From positions 1 through 47,879 of the forward strand of contig JAGANG010000080.1 in the NCBI GenBank assembly GCA_017624275.1: a DNA stretch of 47,879 bases, read 5' to 3'. Position numbers and translations under genes: made by a program. This DNA comes from Spirochaetales bacterium. Its GTDB lineage: Bacteria; Spirochaetota; GWE2-31-10. Shown here piece by piece: positions 13,665-22,996 of this stretch. The stretch's first letter is position 1. Every line of letters begins with the position of its first letter. The notes beneath the pieces were generated by a model. The model made no database searches, was not told the DNA's origin, and worked only from the letters and a program-made list of their open reading frames with translations.

Positions 13665-15026
13665 ATGGCAAATATTCAGGGAAAAATTATATCTCCGAAA
13701 ATTTTAAAAGGATTTAGGGATTTATTGCCGGAATCAATGATACCTAAAAAAAGAATTATCAGAACATTAGAACAGGTATTTGAAAGTTTTGGCTTTTCTC
13801 CGATTGATACTCCTGCATTGGAATATACAGAAATTTTATTAGGCAAAGGTTCCGGTGAGACTGATAAGCAAATTTATCGTTTTGAAGATCACGGCGGACG
13901 TGACGTTGCATTGCGTTTTGATTTAACCGTTCCGCTTGCTCGTTTTGTATCTCAACACTATTCAGAATTAGTATTTCCTTTCAAACGTTACCATATAGCC
14001 CCGGTTTGGAGAGGTGAGAATACTCAAAAAGGACGTTATCGAGAATTTTATCAATGCGATTTTGATATTCTCGGAAGTGACAGTGTAAATGCTGACTTTG
14101 AGATTTTGCAAGTTATTCGAAACGGATTTGAAGCTATCGGATGTAAAGATTACATTATAAATATTAATCACAGAAAATTATTAAATGCGATTCTTGCAAA
14201 ATTTGGAGAAGAGGCTCGCAGTCAGAAAATATTGCAAACTATCGATAAGATTTACAAAGTAGGTCGTGACGAAGTTGTCAGAATATTAGTAGAAGACGAG
14301 GGAATGTCTGCTGATACGGTAAACGGGATATTAACTACTCTTCGCTTAAATGAAAATTTCTCTAAAGAAGGAATAAAAGGCAAAGAAATATTTACGGTAT
14401 TAGAGAATTTAAGAGACGAAGTGGAAGATAAAGTTGCTGCAGAAGAACTTCTTACCGTTTTCCGAAATTTGGAAGAATGTGGTGTTCTGGAGCATTTTGC
14501 TTACAATCCGGCGATTACTCGCGGGCTTGATTATTATACCGGAATTGTTTTTGAATCTTTTATTACTGACAGAATGGAATTTGGTTCCGTTTGTTCCGGT
14601 GGACGTTATGATAATTTGACAGGTTTGTATTCTAAAAATATTGTTCCCGGAGTAGGTGCGTCTTTTGGTTTGGACAGATTGTTGTCTGTTCTTGAAGATA
14701 AGCAAATGTTTACAAAGAAAAACAGTGTAGCAGATGTTATGATTTTTAATCTTGATGATTCATTAATCGCTAAATACTATTTATTGGCAGAAAAAATGCA
14801 AGCTGCCGGAATAAATTGCGAAGTTGTATCATCTAAAAGTAAGTTAGGTAATCAATTTAAATTAGCGGAACGTCGTCAGGTGCGTTATGCTTTAATTGCC
14901 GGCGGTGATGAATTTGAAGTCGGAAAATATAATCTAAAAGATATTTTTGCCGGAGAAGAAAAAAAGGCTATATCGATAGAAGAAATTATTTCTGAAATTA
15001 AAGAAAATAAGAAGGTCAATGTCTGA
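13665..15026 (+). CDS. hisS: Histidyl-tRNA synthetase
   Basis: This 453-residue class II synthetase charges tRNA-His with histidine. It carries motif 1 near PKILKGFRDLLPESMIP, the motif 2 region (YHIAPVWRGENTQKGRYREF), histidine-specific elements RGLDYYTGIVFE and GSVCSGGRYDNL, motif 3 as GVGASFGLDRLL, and a C-terminal anticodon-binding domain (about residues 360-450) with VADVMIF and ADEFEVGKY-like sequence. AAAAAGGAG lies seven bases before the ATG. The last base of its stop overlaps the next start (TGATG), so the unknown gene behind it is coupled. Confidence 0.95.
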   Translation: MANIQGKIISPKILKGFRDLLPESMIPKKRIIRTLEQVFESFGFSPIDTPALEYTEILLGKGSGETDKQIYRFEDHGGRDVALRFDLTVPLARFVSQHYSELVFPFKRYHIAPVWRGENTQKGRYREFYQCDFDILGSDSVNADFEILQVIRNGFEAIGCKDYIININHRKLLNAILAKFGEEARSQKILQTIDKIYKVGRDEVVRILVEDEGMSADTVNGILTTLRLNENFSKEGIKGKEIFTVLENLRDEVEDKVAAEELLTVFRNLEECGVLEHFAYNPAITRGLDYYTGIVFESFITDRMEFGSVCSGGRYDNLTGLYSKNIVPGVGASFGLDRLLSVLEDKQMFTKKNSVADVMIFNLDDSLIAKYYLLAEKMQAAGINCEVVSSKSKLGNQFKLAERRQVRYALIAGGDEFEVGKYNLKDIFAGEEKKAISIEEIISEIKENKKVNV

Positions 15027-15901
15027 TGTTATCAAAGTTAATCAGAACTATATTAGATGAAAATAATCCGGGAACATCTTCTTGTATGGAAGACAGACTT
15101 TCTTTATTTGAAGATAAGGCTGAAGATAAAAAAATGCGTATCCAAGCAAATAATTTTTTATCACAAGCAAGTGTTTACTCGGCAGATTCGAATACATTAC
15201 AGAAAAATCGATTTTATTTCTTAAAACCGGCGTTGCGGGGGATGAAACAAAATTTCCTTGCAGATTTTGAGGAATATCTTCTTTCTCGTTCGATTGATAC
15301 TTCACCGGTTAAAAACTTGGTATCAATGTTTGAACATTTTATCCCTGATACTTTTTATCCGGAATGGAGTGTTTTGGGATTGGAAGACAGATTGGTAGTT
15401 TTTGATTTGTTACTTTCATTGTTAATCGGAAGTACGCTTAACAGCGGCGATAAATTAAAAATCTATTTTAATGAATTATTGAAATTGTATTCTTTAGTAG
15501 CAGTATATTCCTCTGTTCTGATAAAAGATTGTGACGATGATTTTGAAAAAATAGCCGGTTTTCTTAACTTAATTGATGATGAGGAAGAAAAGTTAAAAAA
15601 GAAATTATTTGAAGTTTTAGTTTCTCCTTTTAACGTGAAATCTGAAATTGCCAGATATATAAGTGAATTGGAAAATGAAAATGACTTTATGGATAAAATA
15701 ATCGATGAATCTTTTCAAAATGCAATTCATTATTCAAAACTGATAGTTAAGAAAGTAATTTCCAATGAATTATCACGTTTTGAGCCATTATTTTTGCTCA
15801 GCAGATATAGATTTGAATCATTATATGAGTGGATTTCGGCTCTTGAAGAATATGATACTCCGTGGATTAGTGAAAAACTATTAAGAGATTTGGAACTCTG
15901 A
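15026..15901 (+). CDS. Hypothetical protein coupled to hisS (291 aa)
   Basis: I do not recognise this 291-residue, mostly helical protein. It has no signal peptide or membrane helix. Visible features are an N-terminal NNPGTSSCMEDRLSLFEDKA segment, several hydrophobic helix pairs around LGLEDRLVVFDLLLSLLIGS and ELLKLYSLVAVYSSVL, and an acidic stretch (IDDEEEKLKKKLFEVL). The pattern resembles a helical repeat or scaffold. It overlaps hisS by one base, and the Nudix gene follows within two bases, so these three are one operon. Confidence 0.65.
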   Translation: MLSKLIRTILDENNPGTSSCMEDRLSLFEDKAEDKKMRIQANNFLSQASVYSADSNTLQKNRFYFLKPALRGMKQNFLADFEEYLLSRSIDTSPVKNLVSMFEHFIPDTFYPEWSVLGLEDRLVVFDLLLSLLIGSTLNSGDKLKIYFNELLKLYSLVAVYSSVLIKDCDDDFEKIAGFLNLIDDEEEKLKKKLFEVLVSPFNVKSEIARYISELENENDFMDKIIDESFQNAIHYSKLIVKKVISNELSRFEPLFLLSRYRFESLYEWISALEEYDTPWISEKLLRDLEL

Positions 15902-15902
15902 A

Positions 15903-16472
15903 TTGGATTTTATTGATGAAATAAAAAATTATCAGCCGGTAAATGAACAGGAAAGTGTTGATAAAAAAATAATATTGGAACTTATAGACACTTATGGTGA
16001 AAAACTTTTAATTCGTAAGAATTTGACTGTTCACGTAAGTTCTTCCGGTTTTATTGTAAATCCGACATTAACAAAAACTCTTGTTGTATATCACAATATT
16101 TATAAAGCGTGGACATGGACGGGCGGACATGCCGACGGAGAAGGGAAGCTGTTGAATGTTGCATTGCGTGAGGCAACAGAAGAAACCGGAGTGACAAAAA
16201 TAAAACCGCTTACGGAACAAGCGGCAGTTATTGATATTTTAAGTGTTCCGGCTCATATTAAACATGGAAATTACGTTAATACACATCTTCATATCAGCGT
16301 CGGATATTTATTAGTTGCAGATGAAAATCAATCGATTTTTATAAAACCTGATGAAAACAGCGGAGTTCAATGGATAGAACTTTCAGATTTGTTTAAATAT
16401 TGTACCGAGCCGGAAATGGCCGGTGTTTATCAAAAATTATTGAATCGCTTATCAAAATTTCAAATGTGCTGA
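15903..16472 (+). CDS. Nudix hydrolase
   Basis: The start is a TTG at 15903, two bases after the previous stop; no better in-frame ATG exists near it. The 189-residue protein has a Nudix box, GGHADGEGKLLNVALREATE followed by ETGV (about residues 74-97). The first Glu of the strict pattern is displaced by one residue, as in other members with a GxADGxxxLLxVAxRE form. A tryptophan-rich strand (YKAWTWTGGH) precedes the box. Nudix enzymes hydrolyse nucleoside diphosphate derivatives; the substrate cannot be read. Possible housekeeping of damaged or signalling nucleotides. Confidence 0.85.
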   Translation: MDFIDEIKNYQPVNEQESVDKKIILELIDTYGEKLLIRKNLTVHVSSSGFIVNPTLTKTLVVYHNIYKAWTWTGGHADGEGKLLNVALREATEETGVTKIKPLTEQAAVIDILSVPAHIKHGNYVNTHLHISVGYLLVADENQSIFIKPDENSGVQWIELSDLFKYCTEPEMAGVYQKLLNRLSKFQMC

Positions 16473-16500
16473 TTTTATTTCTTAATATTAGGAGTTTATC

Positions 16501-17058
16501 ATGAAATTACTTGTTATTTACGCCGTAGAAGAAGAACGTATAGATATTCCTTTTGACGGCGAAGTTATTTATGTGAAAACCGGAATCGGTAAAGTAAAAG
16601 CTGCAATTAAAACTCAGGAAGCTATTGTTAATATAAAACCGGATTTTGTATTAAATCTTGGAACAGCCGGCAGCGTAAAACATTCTGTAGGAGATATTTT
16701 GGTCTGCTGTAATTTTTTGGATCGTGATTTGGTAAAAATAAATCATCCGGAAATCACTTCTAAATTAGAACTGGATAAAAAGAATATTAGTGATTTTTTC
16801 CCGAAAATGCCAATTAATAATAATTATGAATGCGGAACCGGCGATTCTTTTGTTTTGGAACCTCAAGATTTGACATCTGATGTTTGTGATATGGAAGCTT
16901 TTGCTATAGCGAAGGTTTGTGATTTTTACAAAATTCCGTTTGTATCGGTAAAATATGTTTCTGACAAAGTAGGAGAAAACAATATGAAAATTTGGGAAGA
17001 AACTCTTGCGAATGCCAGAATCGGGTTATCGAATTTTTTTAATTCAATTTGTAATTAA
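16501..17058 (+). CDS. Nucleoside phosphorylase-fold protein, MTA/SAH nucleosidase-like
   Basis: This 185-residue protein, shorter than the usual 230-residue Pfs/MTAN, has the fold's landmarks: a glycine-rich strand (VIYVKTGIGKVKAAIKTQEA), FVLNLGTAGSV (about residues 50-60), a CGTGDSFV element, then DVCDMEAFAIAKVCDFYKIP, the purine- and ribose-binding motif, and FVSVKYVSDKV at the end of the sheet. The catalytic Asp of MTAN appears as YVSDKV (about residue 160). It would cleave adenine from methylthioadenosine or S-adenosylhomocysteine, recycling methyl-cycle by-products. The short N-terminal half leaves the exact substrate open. Confidence 0.75.
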   Translation: MKLLVIYAVEEERIDIPFDGEVIYVKTGIGKVKAAIKTQEAIVNIKPDFVLNLGTAGSVKHSVGDILVCCNFLDRDLVKINHPEITSKLELDKKNISDFFPKMPINNNYECGTGDSFVLEPQDLTSDVCDMEAFAIAKVCDFYKIPFVSVKYVSDKVGENNMKIWEETLANARIGLSNFFNSICN

Positions 17059-17144
17059 AACAGTCAAATAAAATTTATTTTTTATCAAGATATATTTACC
17101 TTATTACCGATAATTATTCGAATCTTTCTGAATAAAGGTGTTTT

Positions 17145-18926
17145 ATGAAGCAATTCTGGTTGTGTTTTTTTCTGATTACATCTTTTCTTCTTTATGCCGA
17201 AGATGCTGTAACTAGGGCGACAAGTTACGGAGGCGAAAATATCAGCAGTGATTCCGTAACTTCTGCAACAGAATATGCAGGAATGCCTAAAACTTTTGAG
17301 AATAATAAAGCTGATAAAACTCAACCGATTGAAGCTCCTAAAAAGGAAAAAGTTGCAGTAAAAACGGAAGTCGTTTTGCCGCAACGAACAGATGACGAAT
17401 CATTAAGAGTGGAATCAGCAATGCGTTTTTTACCGGAAACTTTTGAATATATTCCGCCGGCACAACCGGAAACAAAAAGAATACCGGCAGAAGCTGTTCC
17501 TTATTACCAATCTCATGCCCCGGAACTTGTGGCGTTACCTTTATCACAAGAATTAAAACCTACAGAAGTAAGCTTGGACGACAGTTACCGACAAGAAACA
17601 AAGTTGTTGCCGCCGACATATGAAAAAGAAAAACCGACAATAGTGTTGGCTGACGATACATCAGAAAAACCGGAAGAATCAAAAATAAACAGTGAATTGC
17701 AAGATTTACCAGAACTTAAAGAGAAAATTCTTGCAGAGGCAAACTTGGACGACAGCTACCGACAAGAAACGAAGTTGTTGCCGCCGACATATGAAAAAGA
17801 AAAACCGACAATAGTGTTGGCTGACGATACATCAGAAAACCTGGAAGAATCAGAAATAAACAGCAAATTGCAAGATTTACCAGAACTTAAAGAGAAAATT
17901 CTTGCAGAGGCAAACTTGGACGACAGCTACCGACAAGAAACGAAGTTGTTGCCGCCTACGTATGAAAAAGAGAAGCCGACAATAGTGTTGGCGGATGATA
18001 TTGCCGACACGACCGGTGAAAATTGCAGTAAGCCGATAGATTTACCTTTACCGGAGGCGATATTTGAAGAAAATGAGTCTGACAGCGAAGAATTGCCTTT
18101 TATATGGGAAGAGGAATTCCCTGAAGAAGAACCGGAAGAAAAAGAAAATTATGATGAAGATTTACCGTTGTTGCTTGATGTTCCGGATGTGGCTTTAGGT
18201 GAAGTTGAAAATAGTGAAGCTGTAGATATTCCGCAGGTGAATGAAGAATTACCGCTTCCTGAAGTTAAATCAAGTGAAGCGGCAGAAAATGATAATAAGC
18301 CTGAAATTGAATGGGAGTACAAAAAAGATTACAGAAAATTAATGGATTTTAATGACAGCTTTGCAGGGTTCCCGAAATCAGCCGAGGATGTTTTTAATAG
18401 TCCGGCACAGTATAGATATGATGAAAACGGACTGGTTGTAGAAAGTGGCAGAAAAATAGATAATAAAACCGGTCAAGAATTGTTTAGTGAAGCGGTAAAA
18501 AATATTAAAAATAATAAAAATGATAATGCCGCAAAATTATTGAAAGAATTATTGCATTATAATTTTAATGTGCCTGAAACAGAATATTTATTAGCATTGG
18601 CTGAATTTAGAAATAAGAATAATGATGAGGCGATGAAATATTTGCGTCGTTCATGTAATAAATATAAAGACCCATATTTAATTGCTAAAAATACGGAATT
18701 AATCGGAGAAGTTAATTTCTCACTGGGGAAATATCAAGAGGCATATCAAAATTTCATAGATTCAATTACCGGCGTGAATTCTAAACATGATGCTGAACTT
18801 TACAATAAAGCCGGAATTGCTGCTTTGCGTGCAGGTGATATTGAAAAAGCTCGTAATGCATGGAAGACAGGAAAATATTTAGGTAATCGTGACGCAAAAC
18901 GTAATCTATTGTGGCTTGATCATTAA
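17145..18926 (+). CDS. Secreted acidic repeat protein with C-terminal TPRs
   Basis: This 593-residue protein has a signal peptide (KQFWLCFFLITSFLLYAED) and an acidic, proline/glutamate-rich middle. Residues about 144-286 hold a 57-residue repeat unit beginning LDDSYRQETKLLPPTYEKEK, twice in full and once in part. After an acidic linker (EEEFPEEEPEEKENYDEDLP), the last 140 residues contain TPR-like helices with NNDEAMKYLRRSCNKYKDPY and LGKYQEAYQNFIDSI. It is probably periplasmic, with an extended spacer and a protein-binding end. Function unknown. The next gene, an outer-membrane barrel candidate, follows 88 bases later. Confidence 0.75.
   Translation: MKQFWLCFFLITSFLLYAEDAVTRATSYGGENISSDSVTSATEYAGMPKTFENNKADKTQPIEAPKKEKVAVKTEVVLPQRTDDESLRVESAMRFLPETFEYIPPAQPETKRIPAEAVPYYQSHAPELVALPLSQELKPTEVSLDDSYRQETKLLPPTYEKEKPTIVLADDTSEKPEESKINSELQDLPELKEKILAEANLDDSYRQETKLLPPTYEKEKPTIVLADDTSENLEESEINSKLQDLPELKEKILAEANLDDSYRQETKLLPPTYEKEKPTIVLADDIADTTGENCSKPIDLPLPEAIFEENESDSEELPFIWEEEFPEEEPEEKENYDEDLPLLLDVPDVALGEVENSEAVDIPQVNEELPLPEVKSSEAAENDNKPEIEWEYKKDYRKLMDFNDSFAGFPKSAEDVFNSPAQYRYDENGLVVESGRKIDNKTGQELFSEAVKNIKNNKNDNAAKLLKELLHYNFNVPETEYLLALAEFRNKNNDEAMKYLRRSCNKYKDPYLIAKNTELIGEVNFSLGKYQEAYQNFIDSITGVNSKHDAELYNKAGIAALRAGDIEKARNAWKTGKYLGNRDAKRNLLWLDH
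17574..18000 (+). repeat. In-gene 171-bp tandem repeat, about 2.5 copies
   Basis: Units start at 17574, 17745 and 17916, each 171 bases, so 57 residues in frame. The first two copies are nearly identical over their full length; the third breaks off after the LADD word. High nucleotide identity indicates recent duplication and possible copy-number variation. Confidence 0.9.
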
Positions 18927-19014
18927 TATAAAAAAACTGAGATTGAAAAAAAGTTTCTTTTGTAGTAAAAAACGGTAATTTTTAAGAAAGAAAGTCTGCG
19001 GAGGATTCTTTTAA

Positions 19015-20547
19015 GTGAGAAAATTAAATGTATTGATTTTGTTTTTATTGGTAGTTTTTACAACGTATTCTCAGCAGGAGGATTCAACATCAGATTTAAT
19101 AGATGTAACATCAGATGTGCTGGATGTTACCGATGATGTTGCAGAAGAGACTGTACAGGAAAAAACTTTTTATACTTCTACTTTGTCAAGCGAAGATGAT
19201 CCTTTCGCTCATTACAATCCTCGACAATTTTGGAAGACAAATAATTATCAAAAAACATTAATTCGTAACAGAATACCTTTCTTTTTTATTGATGAATTAG
19301 ATACCAGAAATCTTACATTAAATACTAATGTGTCTTTACGGACTCCTTATACTCAAATCCCTTTCGGTGGGCTTTCGACTGTTTTTAACGGTTCAAGACA
19401 CGGTGCCAGAGGATTGGATTTCGGATTTTATTATAGAGATGAGCATTTGCTTGACGGGCGTGTGATGTTGAGTGCTTTGAATTCTTTTACGTTTAACGGT
19501 TCATTTTATACTCTTGTAGGTGTAGATGTATTCCCCGGCGGTGATGAAAGAAAATTAAAATTGACGGCAAATATGGCTGTTAATACAACCGCACCGCAAC
19601 ATGGTTTGATGTCGGAACGTAATTCTAAGGTCGGAAAGATGTTGACTAAGATTACGGATAAATTGGGATTGGATTTTTCATCTGTAAATAAAACCGGCTT
19701 CCATTTTATGTTTGGTGCAGAATATAAACTTCCGTTCAATATTTATTTACTCGGTGCGGCAAAATTTAACTATTATCATATAGCTTCAGAATTGACAGAT
19801 GCATTCGGCGATGATTATCCTGCAAAATCAAAAGATTTAAATGAGGACTTTTTGTCATTAGGAATTGCAGCAAAAGCCACTTTTGATACTCGCCGTCAGG
19901 AAAAGGCATTAAGAACCGGAAATTTATTAACCGGAAGTTTGAGTTTTGATTTACCGATGGTTGAGTCTGATTACTACAAAAATCAAGCATTTATTCCGCA
20001 ATTTTCTATTAACGCAACAGATGTGTATTGTAAGAAAGTTTATAAAGATTATGCAATTAAAGCTCGTGCATTTGCCGGATACAATTTTGGTTATTTGACT
20101 AACTTGTCGGGTGACGGGGCTGTTCGCGGATTGTCATTAGGAAGTTTCTCCGGATTTGGATATGCTCTTGCGAATATCGAAGCAAGTATTCCGGTAATGT
20201 ATATAGATTTGTATGATACGGCTAATTATACTCACAGACAAAAAGTAACATATTTAATGTATGTAAATTTATTTGTAGACGGCGGACTTGCATTTTCTAA
20301 TGATGATATGAAAGTTCGTGATTATGAATATTTAGAAAAAAATACATATTTAAAAGATTTTCGCTGTTATTTAGATGATAAAAATTATTTTACTTATGCG
20401 TTAAGTGCCGGTGCCGGAATAACATTCGTTCCGTATTTCTTACATTTTGTAGTACGTATTGATGTAGGTGTAAATATTTTGGAACCGATTTTAGAACAGA
20501 AAGCTCCGTCTATTGGATTGACGGTTTCTTTCAATGATATGTTTTAA
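19015..20547 (+). CDS. Outer-membrane beta-barrel candidate (510 aa)
   Basis: The start is GTG 19015 with GGAGG 10 bases upstream. The product has a signal peptide (MRKLNVLILFLLVVFTTYSQ), a short acidic segment (DLIDVTSDVLDVTDDVAEE) and then about 420 residues of alternating hydrophobic and polar strands with many aromatic residues. It ends in phenylalanine (SIGLTVSFNDMF), the terminal signature recognised by the BAM complex. There are no cysteines in the barrel core beyond a few loops. The family is not recognised. The repeat/TPR protein just upstream may be its periplasmic partner. Confidence 0.65.
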   Translation: MRKLNVLILFLLVVFTTYSQQEDSTSDLIDVTSDVLDVTDDVAEETVQEKTFYTSTLSSEDDPFAHYNPRQFWKTNNYQKTLIRNRIPFFFIDELDTRNLTLNTNVSLRTPYTQIPFGGLSTVFNGSRHGARGLDFGFYYRDEHLLDGRVMLSALNSFTFNGSFYTLVGVDVFPGGDERKLKLTANMAVNTTAPQHGLMSERNSKVGKMLTKITDKLGLDFSSVNKTGFHFMFGAEYKLPFNIYLLGAAKFNYYHIASELTDAFGDDYPAKSKDLNEDFLSLGIAAKATFDTRRQEKALRTGNLLTGSLSFDLPMVESDYYKNQAFIPQFSINATDVYCKKVYKDYAIKARAFAGYNFGYLTNLSGDGAVRGLSLGSFSGFGYALANIEASIPVMYIDLYDTANYTHRQKVTYLMYVNLFVDGGLAFSNDDMKVRDYEYLEKNTYLKDFRCYLDDKNYFTYALSAGAGITFVPYFLHFVVRIDVGVNILEPILEQKAPSIGLTVSFNDMF

Positions 20548-20687
20548 TACAGTCTGGAAATATTTTAATTACTCTTTTTTTTCAGATTATGAAAAAAAAG
20601 ATTTTAGAAAGGTTTATATCAGGAAAATTAAATATACTGTTTTTTATCCATCGTATTTATTAACACAGAATAAATCAAGGAGGCTCT

Positions 20688-21323
20688 GTGAAACAGGTTG
20701 TACGTCAGATATCAGAATTTGGGAAACGTATAATTCTTACTCTTACTCCGTTTTTAGTTTATTACGTTGCCGTTTTGATATTTTTGGCACCTCCTATTTC
20801 CAATTTATTTTCCGGTTCCAGCGAAGAACGAATAAAATCTGCAATTACAAGAAAAATTCTGCAAGAACATTGCAAAGATAAAAAACTTGCCGAACTTTTT
20901 ATAAAAGTCGGTAGATTGTATGATATTGACCCGTTTTTTCTGTACAGCGTAGCGAATGCCAATTCCGGATTGGACGCAGAAAAAATTACCGATAAAAATA
21001 ACGGAAAACGCTTTGTTGGATTGATGCAAATTGAAGAGGATGGTTATCCCAAATATTCTAAAAATAATTTACTAGATAGCGAAATCAATTTAAAGCTTGG
21101 TACAAAAAAATTGCGTAAGGCAATAGATTACGGAAACGGTCATATGATAAAAACTTTGGCCGTATATCATGCGGATTCTCTTACATTACAAAATGCTAAA
21201 TACGGACAATCTACACTTGATTATATAGAAGATGTCAGAAAATTTTATTTTGATATTCAACGTGCTGAAAAACTTTATATTCAAGAGAATTACGATTTGT
21301 TTAATAAAGACAAAAAGTCTTAA
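20688..21323 (+). CDS. Lytic-transglycosylase-fold protein without the catalytic Glu
   Basis: The start is GTG 20688 with AGGAGG six bases upstream. The 211-residue protein has one N-terminal membrane helix (about residues 15-37). The SLT-type domain follows: VGRLYDIDPFFLYSVANANS (about 80-99), VGLMQIEEDGY, LLDSEINLKLGTKKLRK and LAVYHADS, then a helical tail ending in a DYIEDVRKFYFDIQ segment. The usual ESGF catalytic motif reads NSGL here, so the acid is replaced by asparagine. It may bind glycan strands without cutting. Family assignment by motif order; position next to iorA is probably incidental. Confidence 0.65.
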   Translation: MKQVVRQISEFGKRIILTLTPFLVYYVAVLIFLAPPISNLFSGSSEERIKSAITRKILQEHCKDKKLAELFIKVGRLYDIDPFFLYSVANANSGLDAEKITDKNNGKRFVGLMQIEEDGYPKYSKNNLLDSEINLKLGTKKLRKAIDYGNGHMIKTLAVYHADSLTLQNAKYGQSTLDYIEDVRKFYFDIQRAEKLYIQENYDLFNKDKKS

Positions 21324-21422
21324 TTATAAAAATAATACTTATAAAAAATATCATTTGTTGCACTTGTATCTAATTTTTGTTACAGTCATTCAAAATTTAA
21401 TCTCAAAGAAAGGTTACAAAAT

Positions 21423-22994
21423 ATGAAAAAACTTCTTTCTGGAAATGAAGGTATTGCATTAGGGGCTTATGAAGCCGGAGTAAAAGTTGTTACCGGGTAT
21501 CCCGGAACACCGTCTACAGAAATAACAGAAACGTTGTCAAAGTATAAAGATATTTATACTGAATGGTCTGTTAATGAAAAAGTTGCGTTGGAAGTCGCTG
21601 CTGGTGCAGCATTGGGGGGAAGCAGAACGCTTGTTACAATGAAGCATGTAGGTGTAAATGTAGCAGCAGACCCATTATTTACTATGTCTTATATCGGAGT
21701 AAAAGGCGGTCTTGTAATTGTAAGTGCTGATGACCCTCAAAGTCATTCATCTCAAAACGAGCAAGATAATCGTCATTATGCACGTGCCGCAAAACTTCCT
21801 ATGTTTGAGCCGTCAGACAGTGAAGATGCCAGACAATTAACACGTCTTGCATTTGAAGTGAGCGAAAAGTTTGATACTCCTGTATTTTTGCGTCCTACTA
21901 CTCGTATTTGTCATTCTTACAGTGTAGTAGATGTAAACGGTAATGAACGCAAGGAAGTTGATTGCGGAAAGTTTGAAAGAAATCTTTCTAAACACGTAAT
22001 GATTCCTGCTTATGCCAGAGCTCGTCATTTTGATGTAGAAGACAGAATGGCTAAACTTAAAGAATTTGCAGAAACAACATCTGTGAATACTACAGAAATT
22101 AACGATACAGAAATTGGTTTTATTACATCGGGAATTTCTTACAATTACGTAAAGGAGATGGCACCGAACGCATCTGTTTTGAAATTGGGAATGATTTATC
22201 CTTTACCTGAAAATAAAATTAAAGATTTTTGCAGTAAAATAAAAAAGGTTTATGTTGTCGAAGAACTGGAACCGTTTTTTGAAGAGCAAATAAAAGTTAT
22301 GGGATGTGACGTTGAAGGTAAAAAGTTTTTCCCTATTACCGGCGAACTTTCTCCTGATAATGTAGCTGAATTGCTTTACGGTAAAAAAGAACTTTTACCT
22401 GCTGAAAAAATTCTTGCTCGTCCTCCGGCACTTTGTCCGGGATGTCCGCATTCATTCGTTTATAACGTATTGAAAAAACATAACATTCTTGTTTCCGGTG
22501 ATATCGGATGTTATACATTGGGAGTTATGCCTCCGTTCCAAGTAATAGATACTTGTATTGATATGGGAGCAAGTATTACGGCTGCTCAAGGGCTTGAGAT
22601 TGCCGATCCGTCAATCAAACACGCTGCGGTAATCGGAGATTCTACATTTGCACATTCAGGTATTACAGGATTGATTAATGCAGCTTACAACAAGCGAAAT
22701 ACTCTTGTAATCGTATTGGACAATTCAATCACAGCCATGACAGGAATGCAACACAATCCGTTCTCCGGAGAAACTATTCGCGGAGAACAAGCCGTTCAGG
22801 TTAATTATCAGTATTTGGCAAAAGCTGTCGGAATCGAAGATGACAACTTTATGGAAGTAAATGCTTATAAGCCGGACGAAATAGAATCTGCTATAGTGAA
22901 ATTGTCAGACTCCGGAAAATTATCACTTCTTGTAGTAAAAGGAATTTGTGTTATTTACAATCGCAAGAAGAATAAAAAGAAAGAAGGAGTGTAA
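21423..22994 (+). CDS. iorA: Indolepyruvate:ferredoxin oxidoreductase, alpha subunit
   Basis: This 523-residue subunit, with IorB, oxidatively decarboxylates aryl pyruvates from aromatic amino acids to aryl acetyl-CoA using thiamine diphosphate and ferredoxin. It shows the N-terminal pyrimidine-type domain (GYPGTPSTEITETL, about residues 27-40), PALCPGCPHS (about 336-345), and the thiamine-binding part (SGDIGCYTLG and HAAVIGDSTFAHSG). The protein ends KGICVIYNRKKNKKKEGV, without the C-terminal 4Fe-4S ferredoxin domain of longer homologues. iorB starts three bases after the stop, so the pair is one operon. Confidence 0.92.
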   Translation: MKKLLSGNEGIALGAYEAGVKVVTGYPGTPSTEITETLSKYKDIYTEWSVNEKVALEVAAGAALGGSRTLVTMKHVGVNVAADPLFTMSYIGVKGGLVIVSADDPQSHSSQNEQDNRHYARAAKLPMFEPSDSEDARQLTRLAFEVSEKFDTPVFLRPTTRICHSYSVVDVNGNERKEVDCGKFERNLSKHVMIPAYARARHFDVEDRMAKLKEFAETTSVNTTEINDTEIGFITSGISYNYVKEMAPNASVLKLGMIYPLPENKIKDFCSKIKKVYVVEELEPFFEEQIKVMGCDVEGKKFFPITGELSPDNVAELLYGKKELLPAEKILARPPALCPGCPHSFVYNVLKKHNILVSGDIGCYTLGVMPPFQVIDTCIDMGASITAAQGLEIADPSIKHAAVIGDSTFAHSGITGLINAAYNKRNTLVIVLDNSITAMTGMQHNPFSGETIRGEQAVQVNYQYLAKAVGIEDDNFMEVNAYKPDEIESAIVKLSDSGKLSLLVVKGICVIYNRKKNKKKEGV

Positions 22995-22996
22995 AT

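Noticed and set aside
16108..16185. Inactive Nudix box because the first Glu is displaced
   Set aside because: The same form with a shifted acid occurs in a recognised subgroup, so loss of activity cannot be claimed.
17574..18000. Possible CRISPR-like array from regular repeats
   Set aside because: Units are 171 bases, contiguous and in frame within one long open reading frame; there are no unique spacers.
20534..20881. Open frame overlapping the region before the transglycosylase-like gene
   Set aside because: It overlaps the start of a supported gene in another frame, has basic, Cys-rich low-quality composition and no ribosome site.
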